Shown: one piece after another, positions 8,389 through 17,234 of the stretch
Numbering within the stretch: the stretch's first letter is position 1
How the letters are laid out: the number at the start of each line of letters is the position of its first letter
NCBI GenBank assembly: GCA_030650095.1
Contig: JAUSEE010000033.1
Coordinates: 90,757 to 126,519, forward strand
DNA: 35,763 nucleotides
Source of the DNA: Candidatus Buchananbacteria bacterium
Lineage (GTDB): Bacteria; Patescibacteriota; Patescibacteriia; 2-01-FULL-39-33
Direction: 5' to 3'
Made by a program: the position numbers and the translations under genes
Notes under the pieces: generated by a model
Database searches by the model: none
Seen by the model: the letters and a program-made list of their open reading frames with translations, nothing else
What the model was told of the DNA's origin: nothing

Positions 8389-9984
8389 ATGGCCGATCCT
8401 GTTGTTAAAGAAGAACTAAAAAATGAACCTGGCAAGGTGCATTGGTTTTTCAAACATACTGGCGATAAGATTGTGAATTTTGCCAGAAAGCATATTATGG
8501 CTTTTATAATCATGGTTGTTCTGTCGCTCGTTTCATTATTTTTACTTAGAGTTTTTTTCCATCATTGGGCCATTGAACTGCGCAAGCATTTTGGGCTTTT
8601 AATTGTTGGTTTGCCGCTACTGACCTTGATGTGGCTATTGATTAGAAAAGGCTCGATTAAGAAAAAGATTATTGTGGGCTTAATGTATTTGATTTTAGGA
8701 AGTTTTGTTTATTTTTATGGCCGTGGTTGTTATGATTATTTTTCTTTTTATTATCGTTTTAAGACTTTGGTGACTGTTGAACTGGATGAGTTGCCAATCA
8801 CCGGCCATGAGAGGATACAACCTCTTAATTCTATCTATTCTTTGGCTCATGAAGTTATGGCTGAAAGCGAACTGCCAACTCGTCCTGGCTTTGTCAGGAT
8901 AGGAGATAATTATCGTTGGACTATGGCTGTTCAGCCGGCTTATCCTCTCTCGCAGCTTTTGGGCGAGGTAGACGAGATAATTAATGTTTCTGGGACGTCA
9001 CCCTCGCCTGATTTTTCCAGGGATAATAGGATTAAAGTCAGCTTTCTGGTTGGCGATAATCTAAGATTAAGCCATAACACCAATACGGCGGTTATCAAAC
9101 GGTTTGGCCCTTGGAAATTCTTTAATTATGAACCCAGCGATATTATTTACATAACTGACGATAATGGAGAATGGGTTCAGGTAGTTTCCTTGATTCGTTG
9201 GAAAGGAATATTTTTCCCCATGCCGGAATTTGGCGGTGTGGTGGTGATAAGGCAGGAAAAACATAGCCTGGTTTCATTAGCTAAACTCATTGTTGGCGGA
9301 ACAGGCGAGTGGATTAAGCCGCAAGATATTTGTAATTATAATTATTTAGTCGGTCAGGATATATTATCTTTTAATATTTCCAGATATATGGCTAATAGTT
9401 TTAGATTCCAAACTGGGTTTTTTGCTCCTTTTCCTGGCTATCACTTGGGTGATGTCCGGATTCCTGATTTATCAGAAGATGTCAATCAGCAGCCGTTTAC
9501 CACCCATTTTAAAATAGGCGAGGTGGAAGATGATAATTCTCTCTATCACTATTTTGCCCTTGAGCCATATGATATTAATCAGCAGGGTTTGAATACCAGC
9601 TTGTTTATTCCAGCCGATGGTTCTGGACCAGTTTATGTTTACAAGCATTACAATCGTAATCGATCAATGATCGGTGTTAGCGCCATTTCTGCCAAGGTTA
9701 TGGAAAGCAAAAAGAATTATGATTGGAGTCGTAACTTTCCAGTTGAGCATAGGCCATTTATCAAGAAGATAGATGGTCAGATCAGATTTTTTTGGCTGAC
9801 CACTGTGGTAACACTGAAGCAGACCGAGGATAATAATAAGTTTATCGCCGGCAATATTCCAGAACTGGTTATAACCGATGCTTCTTACAATGCTCCGGTT
9901 TGGGTTGATACTTTAAAACCAGACGGATGGGAAAGCGAATTAAAAGAAAAACTTTCCTATATCTGGTCGGATCAAAACCGATAA
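8389..9984 (+). CDS. Membrane protein with 3 N-terminal TM helices and large C-terminal domain, gene 6 of cluster
   Basis: SD AAGGAGGTGAT; hydrophobic segments HIMAFIIMVVLSLVSLFLLRVFF, FGLLIVGLPLLTLMWLLI, IIVGLMYLILGSFVYFYG followed by ~400 aa without obvious TM. Confidence 0.85.
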   Translation: MADPVVKEELKNEPGKVHWFFKHTGDKIVNFARKHIMAFIIMVVLSLVSLFLLRVFFHHWAIELRKHFGLLIVGLPLLTLMWLLIRKGSIKKKIIVGLMYLILGSFVYFYGRGCYDYFSFYYRFKTLVTVELDELPITGHERIQPLNSIYSLAHEVMAESELPTRPGFVRIGDNYRWTMAVQPAYPLSQLLGEVDEIINVSGTSPSPDFSRDNRIKVSFLVGDNLRLSHNTNTAVIKRFGPWKFFNYEPSDIIYITDDNGEWVQVVSLIRWKGIFFPMPEFGGVVVIRQEKHSLVSLAKLIVGGTGEWIKPQDICNYNYLVGQDILSFNISRYMANSFRFQTGFFAPFPGYHLGDVRIPDLSEDVNQQPFTTHFKIGEVEDDNSLYHYFALEPYDINQQGLNTSLFIPADGSGPVYVYKHYNRNRSMIGVSAISAKVMESKKNYDWSRNFPVEHRPFIKKIDGQIRFFWLTTVVTLKQTEDNNKFIAGNIPELVITDASYNAPVWVDTLKPDGWESELKEKLSYIWSDQNR

Positions 9985-10009
9985 AATAGCACTTTTATAA
10001 ATTAAATAA

Positions 10010-10037
10010 GAGTTCCAATTTCAGGAGCTCTTTTTTT
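10010..10037 (+). terminator. Terminator at the end of the AAA+ cluster
   Basis: GAGTTCC-AATTTCA-GGAGCTC followed by TTTTTTT. Confidence 0.8.
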
Positions 10038-10066
10038 ATTTCGTAATTATTGTTAATATAATAGAT

Positions 10067-10951
10067 ATGGATAAGCCTTTATTAATATTGCCTTTCGACC
10101 ATCGCAGTTCTTTTTCCAAGGACATTCTAGGCTTGGAGGGCGAGTTAAACCAAAAACAAAAAAAAGAAATATCTAATCTTAAAAAGATAATTTTTGAAGC
10201 TTTTGTTATCGTTCGGAAAAAGTACAAAGCCGATGATTATTTTGGCATTTTAGTGGATGAAGAATATGGCTTATCAATTATTAGGCAAGCGCAAAAAATA
10301 AAAATCATAGTTTGCCTGCCGGTAGAGAAAAGCGGCCAAAGTGAATTGCAATTTGAATATGGAAAATATTTTGGCAGTCATATTAAAAAAATAAACCCCG
10401 ATTACGTTAAAGTTCTAGTGCGTTACAATCCGCTTAACAAGCAGCTTAATAAAAAACAGCTGGTAAAATTAAAGGAGTTGGATTATTTTTGCCGTAAAAA
10501 TAATTATAAAGTAATGTTAGAGCTTCTGGAGTCGCCAACCGCCTATGATTTAAAAATGGCTAAAAGCGGAGCTAATTACAATAATACCCTGCGTCTAGCT
10601 AGAACAACGGCAGTTATAGAGGAAATAAGAAATGTTTTAAAAGTTGATATCTGGAAATTAGAATATTTTACCAAAAAAGGTTGGCAGAAGGTTATCAAGG
10701 TTGTCGGCCAGAAATCTAAAATAATTCTTTTGGGTGGTGGCGAAGATAAAGCAGTAGTGGATAAATGGATAAAAGACGCTTCAAAGTTTGATCAGATAAT
10801 CGGTTTTGCCATTGGCCGGACTATTTTCTTAAACGAGCTTAAAAAATATGTGGCTGGCAAAATAACCAAAAAGGAAGCCATCAAGCTGATAGCCGATAAT
10901 TTTGATTATTTTGTTAAATTATGGGCCAAGAATAAAGGTATCAATTTATAA
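10067..10951 (+). CDS. DUF2090/aldolase-like (TIM-barrel) protein
   Basis: LLILPFDHRSSFSKDILG..., ILVDEEYG, NYKVMLELLESPT, DIWKLEY, IILLGGGEDKAVVDKWI, IIGFAIGRTIF match the DUF2090/IolC-C-terminal aldolase pattern. Confidence 0.75.
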   Translation: MDKPLLILPFDHRSSFSKDILGLEGELNQKQKKEISNLKKIIFEAFVIVRKKYKADDYFGILVDEEYGLSIIRQAQKIKIIVCLPVEKSGQSELQFEYGKYFGSHIKKINPDYVKVLVRYNPLNKQLNKKQLVKLKELDYFCRKNNYKVMLELLESPTAYDLKMAKSGANYNNTLRLARTTAVIEEIRNVLKVDIWKLEYFTKKGWQKVIKVVGQKSKIILLGGGEDKAVVDKWIKDASKFDQIIGFAIGRTIFLNELKKYVAGKITKKEAIKLIADNFDYFVKLWAKNKGINL

Positions 10952-10952
10952 C

Positions 10953-10982
10953 TTGACATATCTTTTATAATATGTTATATAT
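10953..10982 (+). promoter_or_regulatory. Promoter upstream of small ORF
   Basis: TTGACA at 10953-10958 with TATATA ~18 bp downstream. Confidence 0.5.
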
Positions 10983-11005
10983 AAAACATATAATAAATTA
11001 AATAT

Positions 11006-11122
11006 ATGAAACGACATTTTAAACAATTGCCGAATAGAAATATAACCGTCATTTCTTATGTGAAAGCCGGTTGGTTTTCTCGTGGCTTAGCCCAGGCAGT
11101 GTTTAAAGAAGATAATTCATAA
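11006..11122 (+). CDS. Candidate small protein, 38 aa: MKRHFKQLPNRNITVISYVKAGWFSRGLAQAVFKEDNS
   Basis: ORF below the track length cutoff, with its own promoter and its own terminator. Confidence 0.5.
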   Translation: MKRHFKQLPNRNITVISYVKAGWFSRGLAQAVFKEDNS

Positions 11123-11150
11123 TATTTGAATATATTACTCTAAAAACTTT

Positions 11151-11175
11151 CTCGGCTAAGCAGGCCGAGTTTTTT
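11151..11175 (+). terminator. Terminator after the small ORF
   Basis: CTCGGC-TAAGCAG-GCCGAG then TTTTTT. Confidence 0.8.
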
Positions 11176-11210
11176 AATTTCTAGTTATACTAACAAGTTC
11201 TGTTTAAATA

Positions 11211-11231
11211 GTTCTTTGACAACTAAGGAGG
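11211..11231 (+). promoter_or_regulatory. boxA-like element plus SD
   Basis: GTTCTTTGACAACT AAGGAGG; close to Gram-positive rrn boxA consensus. Confidence 0.5.
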
Positions 11232-11239
11232 ATATTATC

Positions 11240-12433
11240 ATGGATGTAATAAGAGTTGGCAGAAACATCTCGCTTTATTATTTATTCCAATTATTTAGGG
11301 AGCCTTTGTTTTGGGGCCCGATTCTGATCACTTATATCACTGCTGTTTCCGGCATGAGCTTGTCGGAAATCTATTTTATGGAATCAGTCGTTTTATGGAT
11401 TCTGATTGTCTTGGAAATTCCTTCAGGCGCTTTGTCCGATTTAATCGGCCGGCGCAAAACGATCCTCATCGGCAGCTGCATATTGACTTGTGATTGTCTT
11501 TTATTTTCTCTGGCTAATTCAACAAATATGATTTGGCTGGCTAACTCTTGTTGGGCAGTGGGCTATTCTCTAGTTTCTGGCGCTGATTCATCACTCTTGT
11601 TTGATAGCTTAAAATATTTAAATAAAGAACACGATTTTAAAAAAATAGAGGGACGTTCAATTTCTTATAGATTGCTTTTGATTGCCCCCTGTTCAGTTGC
11701 TGCCGGCTATTTAGCCAGTATTAATATTCATCTGCCACTCTATTGTTCTTTGTTCTTTGTTTTTCTTAATTGCTTAGTCGTCTTTTTTATGAGTGAACCG
11801 CCTGTTTCCAGTGAAAGCAAATATGATTGGAAGAAGCACCTTGATTTAATGAAAGGCAGTCTGCTCTTTGTGATTACTAATGCTAAAATAATCTGGATTA
11901 TCGGTTTTGTGGTTTTAATCGGCGGCATTTCCAAGGTTTGGTTTTTTTCTTATAATCCTTATTTTGAGCTGGTTGATTTGCCCATTGTTTATTTTGGCTG
12001 GATATTTTTCTGGCTCAATATAATTGGAGCTTTAAGCAGTTATTTTGCTGACAGTATTTATAAAAAATTCGGTGAACTGGGTAGCATCATTTTGATTACT
12101 ATAGTTATGGCCGCGCCTGTTTTTATAATGGGAGTCTGGGTAGCGAAGTTAGCCTGTTTATTGGTTTTGATGCAGAGTATCGCTCGGGGCTATCAAACGC
12201 CGTTTATTGGCAATTTCTTGCATCATTATCTTGATTCCAAAAACAGGGCCACGGTTATTTCTATAAAATCAGCTGTCAATAGTTTTGGGCAATTTATCAT
12301 GCTGGTTTTGTTTGGCATTTTACTTAATATTTACTCTTTACCGGCTTGTCTTAAGGCCATGGGCATTATCATGGCTTTAGGCGGATTATTCTTTATTTTA
12401 TTTTATCTTAAAATATTTAAGAAAAATGCCTAA
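11240..12433 (+). CDS. MFS transporter
   Basis: Start moved from TTG 11216 to ATG 11240 behind AAGGAGG. About 12 hydrophobic helices; motif A-like SGALSDLIGRRKTI. Confidence 0.85.
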   Translation: MDVIRVGRNISLYYLFQLFREPLFWGPILITYITAVSGMSLSEIYFMESVVLWILIVLEIPSGALSDLIGRRKTILIGSCILTCDCLLFSLANSTNMIWLANSCWAVGYSLVSGADSSLLFDSLKYLNKEHDFKKIEGRSISYRLLLIAPCSVAAGYLASINIHLPLYCSLFFVFLNCLVVFFMSEPPVSSESKYDWKKHLDLMKGSLLFVITNAKIIWIIGFVVLIGGISKVWFFSYNPYFELVDLPIVYFGWIFFWLNIIGALSSYFADSIYKKFGELGSIILITIVMAAPVFIMGVWVAKLACLLVLMQSIARGYQTPFIGNFLHHYLDSKNRATVISIKSAVNSFGQFIMLVLFGILLNIYSLPACLKAMGIIMALGGLFFILFYLKIFKKNA

Positions 12434-12457
12434 AGATTTATCTTTCTTAATAAAATC

Positions 12458-12497
12458 AACCTGCCAGGGATCGTCTTCCGGCAGGTTTTATTTTTTT
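12458..12497 (+). terminator. Terminator after MFS gene
   Basis: AACCTGCC...GGCAGGTT then TTATTTTTTT. Confidence 0.75.
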
Positions 12498-12524
12498 GAC
12501 AAATTAGTTACTATGTGTTAATTT
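12496..12524 (+). promoter_or_regulatory. Promoter of 12566 gene
   Basis: TTGACA (12496-12501), 17 bp, TAATTT (12519-12524). Confidence 0.6.
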
Positions 12525-12565
12525 TTCAGCGATTAGAACTTTACAAACAAAGGGAGATTTATCTC

Positions 12566-13453
12566 ATGCTGATACCCAGAAAAATTCCGCCTCTTTTGAA
12601 AGAGGGACGAAGGATTAGAAAATCACAAAGAGAAAGTGACATTAATATTGTCTTGAGCGCTTTTCGTTCTTTTCGTTCTATTTTTCCGGTCGGCTATTTG
12701 AGCACGCCTATTACCACCGGCATATTATTTTATGAAGTTTTGGAAAAGTATGGCGTAAAAACCATGGAAGAGTTACTGGCTACTGGTAGCAGCCTGCTTT
12801 TTGAAGAGATTATTGGTCCCAATACCACTTCTGGCATTATCTTGGGTGATAAGTTAGCTCAAATGTGGCGTTTGCCCATAATTGTGCCGGCTGTTTTCGA
12901 AGCCAAATCCCAAAGATGGACTCAAGATGATTATATGTATGTTTGGTATCAGGTTATAAAAGAGATGGTCGGGCACACTATCATGCGCGATTTTTGGCAG
13001 TATTCCAATGGCGGAGCCGAAGAATTTGTCCATTCCGTGGAAATGCAATTTAAGCTGTTGTTGACGCCTAGGATTTCTTATGAGTTTCCGCAATATACTC
13101 CGGTTGATTTATTTCCGGCCGATTTTGCCGATCAGAAAATAGAATTTCCGGAAAAAACAATAAAGATAACCGATCAGAATAAAATCGATATCAGAGTGGA
13201 AGATGGTGCTGTTAAGATAACCGAAGCGATAATTGATTTGTATCAGCGCGGTTTCAGGGCTATAAAACTTCTATCGGTTTTAAGTCAACTGGTGGGCATA
13301 ACGCACTGCGTTGATTTTCATTTAAAGACAGGCCAATACGAAAAACAGGGTATTCATCCTTGTTATGAAATAAACAAAACCGCCGTTGATTATTATTGGC
13401 AATTGGCTTTGGCAGTTTCCAGAGAAAATTTGGAAGAGGTTAAATCTTCCTAG
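12566..13453 (+). CDS. Unknown protein (295 aa)
   Basis: Start moved from 12515 to ATG 12566 behind AAAGGGAG; no family recognised. Confidence 0.75.
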   Translation: MLIPRKIPPLLKEGRRIRKSQRESDINIVLSAFRSFRSIFPVGYLSTPITTGILFYEVLEKYGVKTMEELLATGSSLLFEEIIGPNTTSGIILGDKLAQMWRLPIIVPAVFEAKSQRWTQDDYMYVWYQVIKEMVGHTIMRDFWQYSNGGAEEFVHSVEMQFKLLLTPRISYEFPQYTPVDLFPADFADQKIEFPEKTIKITDQNKIDIRVEDGAVKITEAIIDLYQRGFRAIKLLSVLSQLVGITHCVDFHLKTGQYEKQGIHPCYEINKTAVDYYWQLALAVSRENLEEVKSS

Positions 13454-13470
13454 GTTTTCCATAGTTCATA

Positions 13471-13494
13471 AACGCCTGGTTATAGGCGTTTTTT
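13471..13494 (+). terminator. Terminator
   Basis: AACGCCT-GGTTAT-AGGCGTT TTTT. Confidence 0.8.
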
Positions 13495-13519
13495 CATTTA
13501 TTTTAATTTTTTTCAGCTC

Positions 13520-13548
13520 TTTAAAAAATTCTTTAACTATGCTATAAT
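13520..13548 (+). promoter_or_regulatory. Promoter of exporter operon
   Basis: TATAAT at 13543-13548 with TTTAAA 17 bp upstream. Confidence 0.5.
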
Positions 13549-13574
13549 ACTGGTAAATTATTAATATTTGTATT

Positions 13575-15230
13575 ATGAAAAGGCTATTAAAAAATAAGTT
13601 CTTTTTGGTAGGCGCTGCGGTTGTTTTAGTTATTGTTTTAGCAATTATTTTAAAAGCGGCAGGTAGCGGAGCTAAGGTAGAATATACCACCGAGGAAGCC
13701 AAAAAAGGAAATCTTATCCAAACAGTCACCGCTTCCGGCGCTGTAGCTTCGGCTAATGAAATTGAACTCAATTTTAAAAATCCGGGCAAACTAGTTAAGT
13801 TATCAGTTAAAGAAGGCGACCAGGTAAAAGCCCAGCAGCTGCTAGCCAGTATTGATTCAGCCGGACTAGTGGCTCAAGCCGCTCAGTATAGGGCCAATGT
13901 TGATGCCGCCAAAGCTGATTTAGAAAAAATAAAAGCCGGTTCGTCTGCCGAACAAATAAGCGTTTACGAGAAAGAGGCTGATAAAGCGGAAAATGATCTG
14001 GCCACCCTAATAAATAAAAGAGACAACGAACTTCAAACACTTCGCGAAAAATCCTTAAATGAATTGAATAATACCTCTTTCATTATTTCCGTGGCTTTGG
14101 ATACGATTTATAATTATTTGATAAGCGACAATAGCACTAATGATTTGCAAGTATCCAATTCCAGCCTCTTAAATAGTTTGGAGATTGACTATTTAAAAAT
14201 AGCGGCTGATTTTAATTCTTTAAAAACTAAGATTAATAATGCTACTTCTGAAAGAACAGCGGATGTTATAATCAGCGCTTCTGGCGAAACTGGCATTTTT
14301 TTGGACAGTTTAAATTCTTTTTTGGATGATTCATATCGGGTAGCTGATTCCATAATTGTAAATTCAACTTATACCCAAACTAAGAAAGATACTATCAAAT
14401 CAGATATCTCTGCTCAGCAGTCCAACAGCAATACCTCTATCACTTCCATTCAGACAACCAAATCAAATTTAATTAATTCCATAAATAGTTATAATTCTTT
14501 GGTTCAGGCCGCTGAGAATTCTTTAGATATTGCCAAAGCCCAGCTTAATTTAACCAAAGCCGGTCCCAGAAGTTTTGAAATAAACGCCGCCGAAGCTAAG
14601 GTGGCCCAAGCCCAGGCCCAATTGGATCAAACCCTGGCGACTTTAAGGGATTACAGCCTAATGGCGCCGATTGACGGCACAATCACCGAAATTAATTTTA
14701 ATTTAGGCGAACAAACCAATGTTTCCGAACCGGCTATTAAAATGTTAAGCGTGGAAAAATTTGAAATTAAGGTTGATATTCCGGAATCAGATATAGCTAA
14801 ATTATCAGTTGGCGACGAGGCTGTCATATCTTTGGATGCCTTTGGTTCTGATCATTTGTTTGCCGGCAAAGTAGCCTTCATTGATCCGGCCCAAACTGTT
14901 ATCCAGGATGTTATCTACTACAAAACTACTGTCAGCTTGGAATCCAATTCTTGGTCGGAGAAAGTAAAACCAGGCATGAGCGCTGATGTGACTGTTACCA
15001 CTGATCAAAGGGAGAATGTCACTTACATACCTCAAAGAGGCGTTAAAATAAAAGAAGCGTCTTTAGGAGAAGTACCGCAGAAATACGTTGAAGTTTTATT
15101 AAACGATAACCAGGTCCAGGAAAAGCCAGTGGAGATAGGTCTGCGCGCCGATAACGGGCTGGTTGAAATCATCAGTGGTGTAAATGAAGGCGACAAGATA
15201 ATAACTTTTAAGAAAAGTACCGCTAAATAA
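13575..15230 (+). CDS. HlyD/MacA-family membrane fusion (adaptor) protein
   Basis: N-terminal TM, lipoyl-like halves (VTASGAVASANEIELNFKNPGKLVKLSVKEGDQVKAQQLLA; LMAPIDGTITEINFNLGEQ), long helical hairpin, beta-barrel region. Confidence 0.9.
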   Translation: MKRLLKNKFFLVGAAVVLVIVLAIILKAAGSGAKVEYTTEEAKKGNLIQTVTASGAVASANEIELNFKNPGKLVKLSVKEGDQVKAQQLLASIDSAGLVAQAAQYRANVDAAKADLEKIKAGSSAEQISVYEKEADKAENDLATLINKRDNELQTLREKSLNELNNTSFIISVALDTIYNYLISDNSTNDLQVSNSSLLNSLEIDYLKIAADFNSLKTKINNATSERTADVIISASGETGIFLDSLNSFLDDSYRVADSIIVNSTYTQTKKDTIKSDISAQQSNSNTSITSIQTTKSNLINSINSYNSLVQAAENSLDIAKAQLNLTKAGPRSFEINAAEAKVAQAQAQLDQTLATLRDYSLMAPIDGTITEINFNLGEQTNVSEPAIKMLSVEKFEIKVDIPESDIAKLSVGDEAVISLDAFGSDHLFAGKVAFIDPAQTVIQDVIYYKTTVSLESNSWSEKVKPGMSADVTVTTDQRENVTYIPQRGVKIKEASLGEVPQKYVEVLLNDNQVQEKPVEIGLRADNGLVEIISGVNEGDKIITFKKSTAK

Positions 15231-15952
15231 TGCCGGAGAATATAATACAAGTTAAGGATTTAAAAAAGGACTATGTCAATGAAGAGGTTGTTACCAAAGT
15301 TCTTTATGGTTTGAATTTTGAAATCGGCGCCGGTGAATTCTTGGCCATTATGGGCCCGTCTGGCTCTGGCAAATCAACTCTCATGCATATCTTAGGCTTT
15401 TTGGACACTCCCACATCCGGCCAATACATTTTCAAGGGTCGTGATGTTTCTAATTTTGATGATGACAAGCTGGCTAAAATCAGGAATGAAGAAGTGGGTT
15501 TTGTCTTTCAGACATTTAATCTGTTGCCGAAAACAACAGTTTATGAAAATGTTAAGTTGCCTCTTTTGTACAGTAATTTAGGTGATCATGACAATAAGGT
15601 TAAGGAGGCTATAAAATCAGTCGGCTTGCTTCATCGCATCAATAATCTTTCCAACCAGCTTTCCGGCGGTGAAAGGCAGCGTGTAGCCATTGCCCGAGCT
15701 TTGGTTACGAGTCCCAGCGTTATATTTGCCGATGAACCAACCGGCAATTTAGATACCAAATCAGGCCAGGCGGTTATGGGAATACTGGAAGAATTGAATA
15801 ATACCGGCCATACTATAATTTTAGTCACCCATGAGCAATATACGGCCCAACATGCAATAAGAATCATTAAAATAATAGATGGCCATATAGTCAGCGATGA
15901 GAAAGTCATCAACAGGAAGTCATCGCTTAATGGCGATAATTTTCTAAAATAA
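15230..15952 (+). CDS. MacB/LolD-type ABC transporter ATP-binding protein
   Basis: Walker [10 protein letters not shown], signature [15 protein letters not shown], Walker [13 protein letters not shown]. Confidence 0.95.
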   Translation: MPENIIQVKDLKKDYVNEEVVTKVLYGLNFEIGAGEFLAIMGPSGSGKSTLMHILGFLDTPTSGQYIFKGRDVSNFDDDKLAKIRNEEVGFVFQTFNLLPKTTVYENVKLPLLYSNLGDHDNKVKEAIKSVGLLHRINNLSNQLSGGERQRVAIARALVTSPSVIFADEPTGNLDTKSGQAVMGILEELNNTGHTIILVTHEQYTAQHAIRIIKIIDGHIVSDEKVINRKSSLNGDNFLK

Positions 15953-15998
15953 AAAAGAGTCGTAGCCGGCTTTTTAATTTCCTCTTATATTTTTTATT

Positions 15999-17234
15999 AT
16001 GACCATACTGGATGGCTTAAAATTATCTTTTTCTGTCCTGCGAACCAATAAGATTCGCAGTTTTTTGACCAGCTTGGGAATTATCATTGGCATTGCGGCT
16101 GTTATTATAATCATGTCAGTCGGCGCTGGAGCGCAAAGCTTGATAATCAATCAGCTTAATTCCGTCGGCACTAATTTAGTGGGCGTGTTGCCGGGCGCTT
16201 CTGATGAAGAAGGGCCGCCGGCTTCGGTTTTTGGCATAGTTGTGACCACTTTAAAATACGAGGATGCCGTGGCCATTAAAAAGCAAGTTGACAATGTGGT
16301 GGCGGTGAGCTCTTATAATTCCGGAGTCGGCACTATAAATTATCAAAACAATTCAGTTGATATAAATTTTAGCGGAGTGATGAGTGATTATCTTGGCGTT
16401 GAAGACACCGAGGTTTATTTAGGCCGATTTTTCACCGAGGAAGAAGATCGGGGAAGCGCCAGAGAGGTGGTTTTAGGTTATCAAGTTTACCAGGATTTAT
16501 TCGGCAGCGATAATCCCTTGGGCAAAAGAGTCAAAATAAAAAAAGAATCATTTGAAGTTATAGGCGTTATGAAAGAAAGGGGCACGGCTGGCTTTCAAAA
16601 CCAAGACGATTTGGTTTTAATGCCTGTTTCCACTGCGCAAAAAATAATGTTAGGTTTGGATTATGTTAATTACATCAGGGTCAAGATAAACAATACCGAA
16701 AACATAGATCGGGCCACAGAAGATATAAAATTTTTACTTAGAGACAGGCACGACATAAGGATAGATGGCACTGATGATTTTTCGGTTAGGAACACCAAGG
16801 ATGCCATTGATACTCTTTTAACAGTTACCAATGCCCTGAAGTTCTTCTTAGCGGCCATAGCGGGCATATCTTTAATCGTCGGCGGAGTTGGAGTGATGAA
16901 CATCATGCTGGCGGCTGTCAGTGAAAGAGTCCGCGAAGTGGGGCTAAGAAAAGCTGTCGGCGCCAGAAGATTTCATATTATGATCCAATTCGTTTTAGAA
17001 ACAATGGCCATCACTTTAATAGGTGGAATAATTGGCGTTGTACTTGGGTTCTTAGTGGCGGCTATAGTGGCTGCCACTGCCAATTATTTAGGTTATAAAT
17101 GGGATTTTGTCATTTCTTTCACCTCTATTATACTAGGCACCGGAGTTGCGGCTGTTATCGGCCTTGTTTTTGGCCTTTACCCGGCGCAAAAAGCAGCCAA
17201 ATTAGATCCCATAGAAGCGTTACGATATGAATAA
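15999..17234 (+). CDS. MacB/FtsX-type ABC permease 1
   Basis: IRSFLTSLGIIIGIAAVIIIMSVGAGAQ..., GGVGVMNIMLAAVSERVREVGLRKAVGARR, PAQKAAKLDPIEALRYE. Confidence 0.95.
   Translation: MTILDGLKLSFSVLRTNKIRSFLTSLGIIIGIAAVIIIMSVGAGAQSLIINQLNSVGTNLVGVLPGASDEEGPPASVFGIVVTTLKYEDAVAIKKQVDNVVAVSSYNSGVGTINYQNNSVDINFSGVMSDYLGVEDTEVYLGRFFTEEEDRGSAREVVLGYQVYQDLFGSDNPLGKRVKIKKESFEVIGVMKERGTAGFQNQDDLVLMPVSTAQKIMLGLDYVNYIRVKINNTENIDRATEDIKFLLRDRHDIRIDGTDDFSVRNTKDAIDTLLTVTNALKFFLAAIAGISLIVGGVGVMNIMLAAVSERVREVGLRKAVGARRFHIMIQFVLETMAITLIGGIIGVVLGFLVAAIVAATANYLGYKWDFVISFTSIILGTGVAAVIGLVFGLYPAQKAAKLDPIEALRYE

Noticed and set aside
11216-11239. TTG start for MFS (MTTKEDII...)
   Set aside because: Falls in the boxA-like/SD leader; ATG 11240 follows AAGGAGG at proper spacing.
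13514-13528. CAGCTCTTTAAAAAA resembling the boxA-like motif, upstream of the HlyD gene
   Set aside because: It lies upstream of the TATAAT (13543-13548) and overlaps the likely -35, so it would not be transcribed from this promoter; the gene also lacks an SD.
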